64,000 nucleotides of DNA, taken from contig CM019219.1 in assembly GCA_009741485.1 (NCBI GenBank), forward strand, positions 4,041,060 to 4,105,059, given 5' to 3'. Source of the stretch: Malurus cyaneus samueli. Lineage: Eukaryota > Chordata > Aves > Passeriformes > Maluridae. Under the pieces are notes generated by a model, which was not told the DNA's origin, did no database searches, and worked only from the letters and a program-made list of their open reading frames with translations. A program made the translations under genes and the position numbers. This document shows, in pieces, positions 13,371 to 24,321 of the stretch (positions are counted from its first letter, which is position 1; each line of letters opens with the position of its first letter).

Positions 13371-13886
13371 AAACAATATTTTCATAATTAGGGTAAATAC
13401 AGCTTTTTCCATTTCTTTTCAAGGAGAAACAGCATGAGAACACACAAAATCATCGAGTGTTATGTGTGGTAACAATTTTGTTCATTCATAAAAATGTAAA
13501 GCTTATTATCATTCCCAGTACTGTTAAGCACGCTGATTATGTTAATTGTGTTAATTGTGAAACCCTGGTATTTCACATAATTTTGAACTTGAAGTAGGGA
13601 TGATTTTTTGGATCAGAATGGGTTTTATGAGTCTGAGAAATTTTATTTGAAGACTGAAAAATTATGCACATTATTTTCCTGGGATTTCAGCAGATGTGAG
13701 ATTGTGAGAATTGGGATCTGAGATGTCACAATTTGAGGTTGTGATACAAAGGACCAGGGCTGAGCAAAATCCCAAGAACATTCCAGGGTACAGAGTCCCA
13801 TCCTTTTTCATCTTGGTTTGGGTCCTGTAACTGCAGAACCCTGCAGCAGCTTGGATGTGTCTCCTGGTGTTCTGTGAGGCAGAATT

Positions 13887-13913
13887 AGTCCTTAAAAACT
13901 TTTTTTAAGGACT
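13887..13913. repeat. Perfect 12 bp inverted repeat with 3-base loop
   Basis: Arms AGTCCTTAAAAA (13887-13898) and TTTTTAAGGACT (13902-13913) are perfectly complementary around CTT. A transcript from either strand could form a tight hairpin. It is shorter than a microRNA precursor, and no flanking pairing was seen to lengthen the stem. Confidence 0.85.
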
Positions 13914-15282
13914 TTCCTATTATTCTAAGCCCCCTTTGTGATGATCTGTCTCGGATCCATCTGATCCCTCTCCAAATGAGCCTTTTTGGGTAGTCACACA
14001 GCTCTTAAATGAACAGTGGATGTTTAAAAATAATTCCTCATTACTGCACCCTGTGCTGGCTCCCAGCCCTGCTGGATGTCTGGGTAGCAGAACCATTAAG
14101 TTAAATTTCTGTGTGCTCTACACACTCAAGGTCATGTTGGTTATCACATTTTTAATTATAGACTGCTGCTGGGTAAGGCTTGAGTCTGCTAGGAAAGCAT
14201 CCTGATTTGTAAATACATAAATAATTTAATGTGGACGTGGGAAGAAAAAGAGTTTAAATGAGTATGGCTTTCATAATGTTAACTAAATCTCCATAAGAAC
14301 AATCTAGAGCTGTAAAAAATCTGATTTTTGTGTTGTTTAATGAGTTGTTGATTAAACTTTTCAGTGTCAGCAGTGCATCTACAGTGGATGTTTGCTGAGA
14401 CAGCTCAGGACCCACCAGAGTCCAGGACCTGGAAAACATTTCCAGAAATTGAAGCTTTAGAGAAAAGTGGAGAATTTGAAGATGCATGCAAGGACAAGAG
14501 ATCTCAGTGCAGCTGCACCTCTGTTCCTGTCAGGTTAGACATGAATAAACTCAATTTAGCATTTCTGTGCATCTCAGCTGTGCCCTTCATCAGTGAGGTC
14601 AACAGTGAGGACCCACCTTTTCTCTCTGTCTCAAACAACACCCCTTGCTTTCCCAATATTTAATGATATTTTGTGTATCAAGCCCTCTTATGCTATTGTT
14701 TCAAGCATAATCAATGGCATGATGTGACTTTTAATTCACTTTTCTTAACTATTTTTGGGGTTTCTTAAACGTGTAAAGGAGGCTGCTTTAAAAGCTGGTG
14801 CTTGGCTTTCATTTGTGTACTTCAAGTGCTTTAACACTAAAAAGTTTCCTTTTTATAAGAGACAAGTGAAAACCTTTAAGAAACATCTTAAATGTCTATC
14901 CAGAGCTGAACCAAAAGCACTTTTGCCTCAGCCCAGGTTTTCATGGCTATTAATTTAATTTATTATACAGTAATGAACCATGCAGGATCCAAACTGACCC
15001 AGGATTTACTTTAATGGATCATTAACTTGTCAGGTTTCCCCTTCATCTTTCCCCCTCCTGATATTTTCTTGTCCTGCCAGAATTCTCATTATCCCAGCCA
15101 GTAATCCATTTATTAACTTTGGACAAGGATGTATTTCATTAACGAGCACTTAAAAATTAATGATCGCACACAAATTAAGAGTCTGCTGTAAAAAGACAGA
15201 GTACAAATAGGCTCTTTAGGATGTGGGTTTTATTTATACCCCAAATGAATGGCACACTGACAGTGGTTAAAATTGGTGTCAA
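13914..15282. other. Unique non-coding stretch
   Basis: No gene was recognised. The part 14960-15190 is rich in TAAT and ATTA cores with several ATTAAC and TTAATGATC strings, as is common in developmental non-coding elements. Composition alone could produce this. Confidence 0.45.
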
Positions 15283-15360
15283 AATTATGGGATCATTAAG
15301 GTTGGAAAAGACCTCTAAGATCATCAAGACCAACCATTAACCCCACAGTGCCAGGTCTGG
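15283..15360 (-). mobile_element. CR1 3' end fragment, antisense
   Basis: GGTTGGAAAAGACCTCTAAG, then GATCATCAAGACCAACC, then TTAACCC and CAGTGCCAGG together form the reverse complement of the last 70-80 bases of an avian CR1 (CR1-X/Y-like tail). Sense orientation runs on the minus strand. The copy is 5'-truncated within the 3' UTR, so no coding sequence is present. A closely similar segment occurs at 29676-29760. Confidence 0.8.
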
Positions 15361-17227
15361 GCATTCACAAATTTTCTGCTGACTTGCAGTAGATTTACAG
15401 AATTCACTTTTATAGGGAATTTTTAAAAGTTTATCTTTCCATAATGCAACTTTGAAATAATATTGCAGACTGACCCCAAAAGTAACATCCATAAAAATGT
15501 CAGCTGTGCTTTTCATTTTTGCAGAAAGAAGAAATTCAAACCACAGCTCTTCCAGAATAAAACACTGCAGCCAGTGTAGAGACTGACAAACTCCCATTTT
15601 GTCCCTGGTTTTCTTAGAAAGTATGATCAAATATTGAGGACCTAATTTTCCTGGAAAGTATGACCAAAATTTAGGACTTTCTACTGCTGAGTGCTTGGAA
15701 AATATCTGTAACAGGAATCACACTGATGGTGTCTGCTCAGACCCCAACACAGGGTGTGTGTGCAAAATGGGAAAATCCCTGCAAAAAATCCCTGGAAAAT
15801 CCTCTTTGCTATGAGGGAAAGAATTTGTGATTCATAAATAAGCCATAAATAATTTGCAAGTTTATTTTCTATTTCTGTAAACATTTCCCAGAAGACTCAG
15901 CTGGGAGAACACACCCACTCATCACTCAGGGTTCTGTGAGATCACCACAGCACAGCCACCTGAGAGTCAATAATTCTGTGCCCCATTTCAGGAAAGCTGA
16001 ATAATTATTTTTTCTTCCTTTTCTGTTTTGATCCATTCACAAACACAACACTGTTAAGGATTTGGGGTTTTCCACATATGTTAACATTTGCTTCAGTTTA
16101 CATCACAAATTATCACCCTTGTTCACACAATATCAGCTCTGTACATGTTAGAAATATTCAATAGGAGGAAATTATGTATTTGTCTATTCTACTTCAGTGA
16201 CAGATGTCACAGTGTCTGTGTTACTCTGCAAATGAAATCATGAATGTGAAATAATTGAAAGGAGCAGTGCAAACCTGGCTGGTTTGGGGTTTTTGTGGAG
16301 CAGGAGTCCTGATCACTGTGGAAAAGTCAGGGAGCCAAATCTGAATGTTGGTGTGCACATTCCAGGCTGAGAAATTCCTTTGGCCTCTCATTTGTTAATT
16401 CGATTGATTTTGGAATTTGTTGCCTAATTTAGCTCTCTGCCAATCTGAGCTTTCCTAAACAGGAAGATTCTTCTGGCTGCTGAGATCAGTGGATTTCCTC
16501 TCTCCTGCTGTGTCCTGACTTCATGGCAGAGGGAAATCTGGGTGCTGAGCAGGATTTCTTACAATAGGCTGGGTTCCATGAGAAGCAATTTCAGTGACCC
16601 ATGGTGTGATCTGGTAGAATTCCCTGTCTGATCTGTTGGGGAACAAATTTCACTGCAGAGAGGGTGGCAGTGCAGCCTCAGGACTCAGCACAAACAGGGT
16701 TTGTGTGTCCTACCCTGACAGATCAATGCCTGTCACACACCCCAAAGCAGGGCTGAGCACAAAACTCTGTCACAGCAGCCACAGCCACAGCAAGATCTGT
16801 GAAACTTCCCACTTCAGCTCCCTTTGGCAGAAGGGATTTAATCCAGCAGGTGTTCCTCACCTTCCTGACAAATAAAAAAGTATCAGGGAAATGTGCCTTG
16901 GTAAGGGATATTTAATGAACCTTCTGAATCCTTCACAGCTACACTGTGGTACTTTTATTTAACTTTTATTTTACCTCATGTGGAAACTCAGTCAGTCATA
17001 CTGAATATTTCTATTGAAATATTTATATTGAAATGTTTATATTTACATTTCTAACAGGCTGTATCGATCTTACCAACACCTGAAACTGCTGGATCTGGGA
17101 GCTTCCCTTGGCATTGCTTTTTTTGAAAATGTCCCTAATAAACCCCATGGATCAGCTTCCCTCTGTTTTTATATTATCATTATCTTCGAGTTATCCTTCC
17201 AATGAACATGAAACTACTTCAAACAGT
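15361..17227. other. Unique non-coding stretch
   Basis: No gene was recognised. There are short open frames on both strands without domains, and no tandem repeats or recognisable transposon. Confidence 0.5.
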
Positions 17228-17276
17228 CCAAAAAAATGACCCAAAAAGACCTAAAAATGACCTAAAAATGACCTGC
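17228..17276. repeat. Short 10-12 bp tandem repeat
   Basis: About four consecutive units resemble CCTAAAAATGA, with the first two diverged to CCAAAAAAATGA and CCCAAAAAGA. This is a small slippage product with no coding context. Confidence 0.8.
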
Positions 17277-17566
17277 AGCCATCTCTCCAGCATTTCTGCC
17301 TACCCACATCATGAATAATCCTCCCTTTCCAACAATTTCTGGAGCAGTGGGAATAAGCAAAGCTCTTTTCCCCATAATCCCTGACACTCAGGCTGCAGGC
17401 AAGAAGTCTCCAAAGGGTCCAAGGTTTCTGTGCTTTCATCTCAAGGCTATAACAGAACCACGACTCTGTCTCACTCATTTTATTCGTTTTAAGGATTTAA
17501 TGCAAATTCCTGGCAAGACTTCAAAGCATGTTCTCTTAAGTCAATAAAATTAGAATATTAAAAGGC

Positions 17567-17600
17567 AAATAATAATGACAATAACAATAATAATAATCAT
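17567..17600. repeat. AAT/AAC trinucleotide-like tract
   Basis: An impure AATAAT-rich tract interrupted by GAC and AAC units. A similar, longer tract lies at 18896-18990. Confidence 0.75.
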
Positions 17601-18895
17601 GTGTTCACAGTGTCACAGCTCCATCGTGCAGACGGGGGGATCTTTTGCGAGGTCACCTTTGTTACATTTAATAGCAACAATAAATCTCAAAACCTCATGC
17701 AAACTGTAGAAAATTAGGGGCCATAAGAAAAGCAGATTTATTCTTATTTTTTAATTTTCTTTGAAGGTATTTACTCCTTCTTGGGATAAAGAAGGAAAAA
17801 AAACAAGTAAGAGGAATGTTGTGCCATGTTTACTAAAGTTAAGAGGCCTGATTTTGGGATTCAAAGGTGGCAGCTTGGAAAACAGGGGTATTTTTCTTCT
17901 CTAATGTCCTACTGATTCTTTTCTAATGTCCTTTATTTCTGAACAAGGCAGGGCACCAGGGATGGGGTGGATAACAGCAGTGACAGCAGCTCACAAATGT
18001 CTGCAGAGTCAACGTGAAAATAAACCTCTGGTCACTGGTAAAGGCTTCTCCAGGTGCCTGAATCAGGTGAGAAACTGCTTTTCTTTAGTCCTTGATCTTT
18101 GCTGCTGCTTCTCTGATGGATTTGAGGCTCCTGTCTGCACAGCCAGCCTTAGAGGGTGAAGGGCACTTGTTACTGCTGGTGAGGAGACCCTTCCAGAAAG
18201 GATTCTGCTGCATAAGAAAACAGCCAAACCCTTTAAATCATCTCAAAACCCACAGAGAAATATGAGATCCTGAGATAACTGTATTTTATTATGTCTTTGA
18301 TGGGTTTTGCTTCTCATTTCTGAATTCTTTGTTCTCACTCTCCTCGGGTTCAGAAGTTCTGGATGTCTGTGTGAGCAACTAAAGATGCTAATTTTTTTCT
18401 TTTTGTCCAGTAATTACCTGGATTCTACCAAGCTTTTAAGACCCCTTGATTTGCATAGCCTTTATTGAAGAGCAGACAAAAAAAAAACCCCAAAAAACAA
18501 TAAAGCCCTAATTTGAGAGTCAAATTGTCAAAGTGTTCCTGCAGAAGTGGTAATTATTGCAATAGTTGAAATTAAAACAATCTTCTTTCATCTTTCTCCA
18601 CATCATCACTTGTTCTACTGCCAGAGTGGAAATGTTTCTTGGAGTGTTTGGATTGTGGAAACAGGCTTGTTTTTATTTATTTACTGGATAAAATATGCTC
18701 AAAGGTTATCTATCAGCATGAATATGATTTGCAGCAATGTGATGGCTTTTTCCCTACAAGTTAATCACTCATTATTATATTACCAATAACAAAATAATAG
18801 TGGGAATATAAAAAACTAAAATAGTCGAGTGAGTCTAAAAACTGTAGCCTTGGAGGTGAATCAGTCTTGATGTGATGTGCAGCATTTTAGGTGCT

Positions 18896-18990
18896 AAATA
18901 ATAATGTTTATTATACCAATACCAATACCAATAATAATGATAACAAAAATTAACAATAACAATAATAATACTACTACAATAATTATAATT
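18896..18990. repeat. Impure AAT/ACCAAT microsatellite
   Basis: An AT-rich tract built from AAT, AAC and ACT trinucleotides with three consecutive ACCAAT-type hexamers near 18915-18932. The sequence is degenerate, which suggests an old, no longer expanding microsatellite. Confidence 0.8.
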
Positions 18991-20830
18991 TACTTGATGT
19001 ACTTAGAATATCATACATCCTAGAGCATCCATGTTTTACCTCAACAAGGTCATGCTCCTGGTCCCAGCTGAGGGGAAATGAACACTGATTTGTGTTTCTA
19101 GAAAAGACTCTGGGAAAACAAATCACTTTAAAATTAAATGAAGGAATGATTTGCCTCTTTCCAGTCAGGTTCTTTTAAAGAATACCTTGTCAGTGGTTTG
19201 CATACATAAAGGAAAATTAAGATTGCTGGGCTTTTTTATCTTCAAAGGGAACCTTTCCATGCTCTACTGTTTTTAAAAATGAAGTGTCTAAAATGCAAAT
19301 TATTTGGAGGCTCAAAAGTGCCTCTCCAGCCACGGCACTCCAGAAATTCCAGCAGCAATAATTAAATATTAATCCCAGAAAATGTGTGATTTCTCAGGCA
19401 CTGAAGTACAAAGGGATCTGAATTGATCACGGGTCCCAGCAGCTGCAATGAGAAAAATAATTGAAATGTTGAATTTTTAGCATAGTTTTCACAATATAAT
19501 AAAACACCTTGTTTCTGACCTCTGCATGATGGAAAAGTGTTTTGCACTGCAGAAATCTCCAAATTTGCATGGAACCCGTGAGCTGAGGTGAACATTGGGG
19601 GATCCATTCCCCACGAGGTTAAAGGGGTTTGAGGTGAAGGATTCACATTTCCCCTCCCTGCTCGGGTGCATCCTGAGCTCAGTTGTGCTGACCACTGCAG
19701 GGAAACCATCAAATTCAGCACCAAAAATGAAATTTCAGGGCTGCCAAGAATTTCTAGAGCACCTGGATGTCAAATTCCCCCCAAAAAATTGTAGCTGAAA
19801 TGTTTTTGTATTGAGCAGAATTCCCAGAACTGCTTTTACAACATCAACAATTTATTCTGTAGGGGAAAAGAACTGAACCCCATAGAGAGACGTGTTTTAA
19901 TATCCTTTAATAATGACATCTAGAGGGGTGAGGCTTCAAATATGGGAACTTTGGTGTGTTGGAATGTGTGAAAAGCCAACAGCTCTTTTCTCACCTGTGT
20001 GCATCATCAGGGCTGTTCCTACAAGGAGAAGAATCTGCTTTCAATTATTGCTCTCATCTCCCTTGTGGCTAAGGGAGTGGACCTGCAGTCTCGTAACCTT
20101 CAGTATTTACAGAAACCATCCTGTAAATCAAAGCAATTTATTCAGTTCCCTGCTATACCTTGTTGCATTTGCAATAGTTCATTCCTTCCTTTGTATTTTC
20201 ATATAGTCCCAGGTTCCTCTGGGGAAGCTTGAACCTGGAGAGAAGGCCAGGGGAATGGAAATGATCTGCCCCTTTTCCAGCTGACTAATGCGGGCCATAA
20301 AACACTTTAAAATACAAAGGAGACTTAACATCTGGTCAAGTTTACTCATCATAAACACACCTGAATGAAAAGTACTCCTTGTTCCGTGGAGCAGAGCCAA
20401 GTGAATGACAGACTGACACAGACATTTCATGCTGTTATGTGCAAGTGCTCTCTCCTTGCATTTCAATGGCTAAATTAGAGGTAATTCGATAGTCAAATAG
20501 GCAGGTAGCCTCAGGACACATCATATGTTCTTTTATTCTGAAAACTTTCTGTGATTAAAAATGAAACCTAATTGCAAACTCCCCATTCATCCTCTAAAAT
20601 GTAAGAGAAACAATGTTTTTCAATGCTATACAGTAACAAAAGCAGTCGTGGAGCGGTGGCAAAAGATTTGTTTTCTTAACCAAATTTATGCTTTGGCAAC
20701 TTTGTGCTCGGAAAAAAAAAATCAATATAAGAGATGTCTGACATATGAGCCTTGCTGTGTTTGGGGCTTTCATTGTGGCTTTCCAGTTGTCCCCCTGCAA
20801 AAACACCTCTCTGGATGACAAACTGTTCAC
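18991..20830. other. Unique non-coding stretch
   Basis: No gene was recognised. The part 20228-20520 is mixed in composition and contains a GGCCATAAA string, which matches posterior HOX/CDX-type binding cores. An open plus-strand frame at 20008-20232 follows a CAG dinucleotide context but resembles no protein I know. Confidence 0.45.
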
Positions 20831-20908
20831 CTTTCCCAACCCTTTTCCCCAAACCTTTCCCCAAACTCTTTCCCAACCCTTTTCCCAACCTTTTCCCAGC
20901 CCCTTTTG
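20831..20908. repeat. Pyrimidine-rich 12-mer tandem repeat
   Basis: About six imperfect units of roughly 12 bp, of the type CTTTCCCAACCC or TTTTCCCCAAAC. The plus strand has pyrimidines and A only, with no G until 20899. On the minus strand it reads as a low-complexity Gly-Lys-Trp-Glu peptide, which is a by-product of the repeat. It is the first of three tandem-repeat tracts within 2.4 kb. Confidence 0.9.
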
Positions 20909-21264
20909 CCAGGCAGGCAGCCCAAAGCAGCTCTCCAGCACCGCCCTCTGTGCTCGGGGAAAGCCAACAGCCTCTGGCAGCAGCAGCAGCATCCTGGCAG
21001 GAGCAGGAGAAAGCTCAGAGGGATCCCTTCCTGCAGGGATTTGTGACCCTTCCCAGCACAGGGATGGGATGCTCTCCATGGGGGCAGAGGGCTGGCCAGG
21101 GGATGCTCCAATTTCTGGCGTTCAGGGGTTTAATCTTGATGATGGGGTGAAAAACATCCTTGTTTTTAAAAAAAAAATCCAGCTTCTGGAGCTGGCAGGA
21201 TTGTCAAATCATTGAGTGTCTCAAATTGGAAGGGATGTGTAAAGAGCAGGGGGTTCTACTCCCC

Positions 21265-21466
21265 AAGAGAAAAGAAAAAAAAGGAGTAAGAAAAAGAGAA
21301 AAAGGAAAAAGAGATAGGAAAAGGAAAAGGAAAGGGGGCCAGAAAAAGGAAAAATGGAAATGGAAATGGAAAGGGAAAGGGAAAGGGAAAGGGAAAGGGA
21401 AAGGGAAAGGGAAAGGGAAAGGAGAGGGAGAAGGAAAAGGAAAAGGGGCTAGAATAAGAAAAGGAA
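21265..21466. repeat. Polypurine tract with (GGGAAA)n core
   Basis: Nearly 200 bases of almost pure purine on the plus strand, starting as A-rich AAGAAAAAG-type sequence and passing into about nine GGGAAA hexamers around 21368-21422. The hexamer run has mirror symmetry, the composition known to favour intramolecular triplex (H-DNA). The strand bias is opposite to the pyrimidine array at 20831-20908. Confidence 0.93.
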
Positions 21467-21897
21467 ACAGAATTCCTTTTTCTCAGTGGTCTCTCTGAGA
21501 TGTCCTGCTGGATCCAGGTGCTGCTGGTGGTTCCTGTGTCCAGGAGCAGCCCTCCCAAATCCAGTGGGGCTGTTTGCAAACTGAGGCACAGCTCAGCAGA
21601 GTGAACACGCCCATGTCTGGCCCTGTGTAAATACAAATCAGCCTGCAGGCTGTAAGGTTAACACAAATAAAATTCCTTTACTCCAGCTCAGGAGGAAGAG
21701 AAATGGTCAACTGTTGAACAGGATTTTTCCCTGCTCTGGTGGGGTTTGCAGGGCATTATTAACAATTATTTCCTATTTCCACCAAACCCTGAGTTTGTGC
21801 TGATGAGAAAGAGGTTTTCTTCCCCAAAGAAAGATCACACTCCTGCTGCTGTACCCTGCACTCCTTCCTGCTGCTCTGGGGAATCTCTGCTGGCATT
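21467..21897. other. Unique spacer between repeat arrays
   Basis: No gene was recognised. AATAAAATTC at about 21666 resembles a polyadenylation signal, but nothing upstream looks like a coding transcript. This spacer supplies the first ATG (21803) of the long open frame that runs through the following array. Confidence 0.5.
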
Positions 21898-23272
21898 CCA
21901 ATCCCCAGGGCAGAGAACAGAGCATCATTCCATCCCCAGGGCAGGGAACAGAGCATCATTCCATCCCCAGGGCAGGGAACAAAGCATCATTCCAACCCCA
22001 GGACAGGGAACAGAGCATCATTCCCATCCCCAGGGCAGGGAACAGAGCATCATTCCATCCCCAGGGCAGGGAACAGAGCATCATTCCAACCCCAGGGCAG
22101 GGAACAAAGCATCATTCCAACCCCAGGACAGGGAACAGAGCATCATTCCCATCCCCAGGACAGGGAACAGAGCATCATTCCAACCCCAGAGCAGGGAACA
22201 GAGCATCATTCCATCCCCCAGAGCAGAGAACAGAGCATCATTCCCATCCCCAGGGCAGGGAACAGAGCATCATTCCATCCCCAGGGCAGGGAACAGAGCA
22301 TCATTCTCATCCCCAGGGCAGGGAACAGAGCATCATTCCAACCCCAGGGCAGGGAACAAAGCATCATTCCAACCCCAGGACAGGGAACAGAGCATCATTC
22401 CCATCCCCAGGACAGGGAACAGAGCATCATTCCAGCCCCAGGGCAGGGAACAGAGCATCATTCCACCCCAGGACAGGGAACAGAGCATCATTCCATCCCC
22501 AGGACAGGGAACAGAGCATCATTCCCATCCCCAGGACAGGGAACAGAGCATCATTCCAGCCCCAGGGCAGGGAACAGAGCATCATTCCAGCCCCAGGGCA
22601 GGGAACAGAGCATCATTCCCATCCCCAGGACAGGGAACAGAGCATCATTCCCATCCCCAGGACAGGGAACAGAGCATCATTCCCATCCCCAGGACAGGGA
22701 ACAGAGCATCATTCCCATCCCCAGGACAGGGAACAGAGCATCATTCCATCCCCAGGACAGGGAACAGAGCATCATTCCACCCCAGGGCAGGGAACAGAGC
22801 ATCATTACAACCCCCAGAGCAGAGAACAGAGCATCATTCCCATCCCCAGGACAGGGAACAGAGCATCATTCCCATCCCCAGGACAGGGAACAGAGCATCA
22901 TTCCCATCCCCAGGCAGGGAACAGAGCATCATTCCCATCCCCAGGACAGGGAACAGAGCATCATTCCATCCCCAGGACAGGGAACAGAGCATCATTCCAG
23001 CCCCAGGGCAGGGAACAGAGCATCATTACAACCCCCAGAGCAGAGAACAGAGCATCATTCCAATCCTCAGAGCAGGGAACAGAGCATCATTCCCATCTCC
23101 AGGGCAGAGAACAGAGCATCATTCCAATCCTCAGAGCAGGGAACAGAGCATCATTCCATCCCCAGGGCAGGAAACTGTGCTCCCAGAGCATCACTGGTGC
23201 AGCAACACCATCAGCTCTGGCTCTCCTCTGCTGCCTTTTCTCCTTCTGATGTGTTTAATCTGTGTTTTGTAA
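21803..23272 (+). other. Repeat-driven open reading frame, doubtful coding
   Basis: From ATG at 21803 to the stop at 23272 one frame stays open for 489 codons. The frame can be extended upstream with no ATG to 21746. Almost all of it is the minisatellite. Because a unit is 31 or 32 bases and lacks stops in all three plus frames, the frame cycles through three translations with recurring REQSIIP, GTEHHS and GNRASF segments. There is no signal peptide, membrane segment or known domain. The open frame is fully explained by the repeat, so I do not call a gene. A transcribed repeat protein cannot be excluded. Confidence 0.4.
21898..23195. repeat. 31-32 bp minisatellite, 40 copies plus a decayed copy
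   Basis: Forty tandem units run from 21898 to 23155. Each is 30-32 bp and built as a variable CCATCCCCAG-type head, GGCAGGGAACAGAG-type middle and constant GCATCATT end. A 41st unit at 23156-23195 is broken by an insertion of about ten bases. Variants (AAC, AGC or ATC heads; GGG or GGA before CAGGG; AAAG instead of AGAG) occur in ordered blocks: units 7-9 and 15-17 carry the same variants in the same order, and units 38 and 40 are identical. This points to multi-unit duplication. The unit is GC-rich, unlike the flanks, and has no stop codon in any plus-strand frame. Confidence 0.97.
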
Positions 23273-24321
23273 ACTGGTGTGATGCTCTGACTGAAAATTA
23301 GAGTTATGCAAGTAATACATCTAAAATTCAAACCTCTAATGGTTTATTCTTTTTGCATTTGCAGAGGAATTTAAAAAAAAAAGGAAAATAAAAGGAAAAA
23401 CAGAATAAAAAGCTTTTCTTGTGTGCATTTTGTAAAACCATAAGAAAACAACCTTATGGCCCCAACCAAGATGAACACTATTCTTTAAAAAAGAAAACAG
23501 TCCTAAATTAAGAGTGGAATTTTAGCCTCAACTTTGAATTTCCTGGCTTTTGTTGGTTTTTTTACATGCCCTCATTATTTTGGCAGGGTGTTGTTTTTGG
23601 TCTGGCTAATATTTAGAAATTGTTCCCTCCAGCCTTTAGGTGCCTACTGTTTGACAATGATTCATTTCTCTTTGACTTCACGAGTGGAATTTGTGCAGTG
23701 GGACTTTTCCCTGCCCTTGGTGTATCTCTCCCTGCTCTCTGCTCCACAATTCCCTGTGTTCCAACTCCATAACCTGTGGGGTCACCTCACAGCTGTGATT
23801 CCAAACTAGGATATGGTTCAGGGATCCATTCTGCCAGTGTGAACAGCCTGAATGCAAAGCACCAGCACTCAGGATGCTCACAGCAATTCTGAGCTCCAGT
23901 GCTGAGCTGTTCCAGCAGGGTTTGAATAAATATTGGACAGAGGAACTTAAAGAAAAAAAAATTGTGAAACTAAAATTTCAAAATCTCTTCATGAGAGTAT
24001 TTATTTTTAAATGATTTAATATTTTGTCAAAGGTGTTCTACACGTTTAAAACAATAATGATTGTGCAATAGCAGCAGGGATGTGAACTCCCAAGCCCACT
24101 GGGGATGCTGTCATCAGTGTGAGGAAAACAGCCATCACTTCCCAGTGTAATTGTCCTGAGCCAACATGAAGTATCTAAATACTCTGTTCTCTGGCAGCAA
24201 ATGATGGATAATCCTCTAATTTAGGATTATAAATGCCAGGGATCTTGTAGCATTCAGAAGCAGAAATTTTCCCGTGTGCCAAGAGGTGTTATTTAATACC
24301 TTCATTAATGGCACAGACACA
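23196..24321. other. Unique AT-rich stretch
   Basis: No gene was recognised. A-rich runs occur at 23369-23420. The palindromic site at 24208-24230 is listed separately. Confidence 0.5.
24208..24230. promoter_or_regulatory. Palindromic pair of TAATCC motifs
   Basis: ATAATCCT at 24208-24215 and its reverse complement AGGATTAT at 24223-24230 are separated by 7 bases. TAATCC is the known core of K50 (OTX/PITX/Goosecoid-type) homeodomain sites, and such proteins can bind inverted pairs. Function is inferred from the motif only. Confidence 0.25.

Noticed and set aside
14364..14663. 99-codon plus-strand frame with acidic N-terminal half
   Set aside because: It starts at a non-ATG codon in a T-rich context, with no splice sites or homology recognised.
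20594..21079. 161-residue minus-strand frame with a Gly/Lys/Trp-rich segment
   Set aside because: The middle is the translated 12-mer repeat at 20831-20908, and the remainder has no domain.
21898..23155. CRISPR array
   Set aside because: Units of 30-32 bases follow each other directly with no unique spacers, there is no cas gene, and the genome is a bird's. It is a minisatellite.
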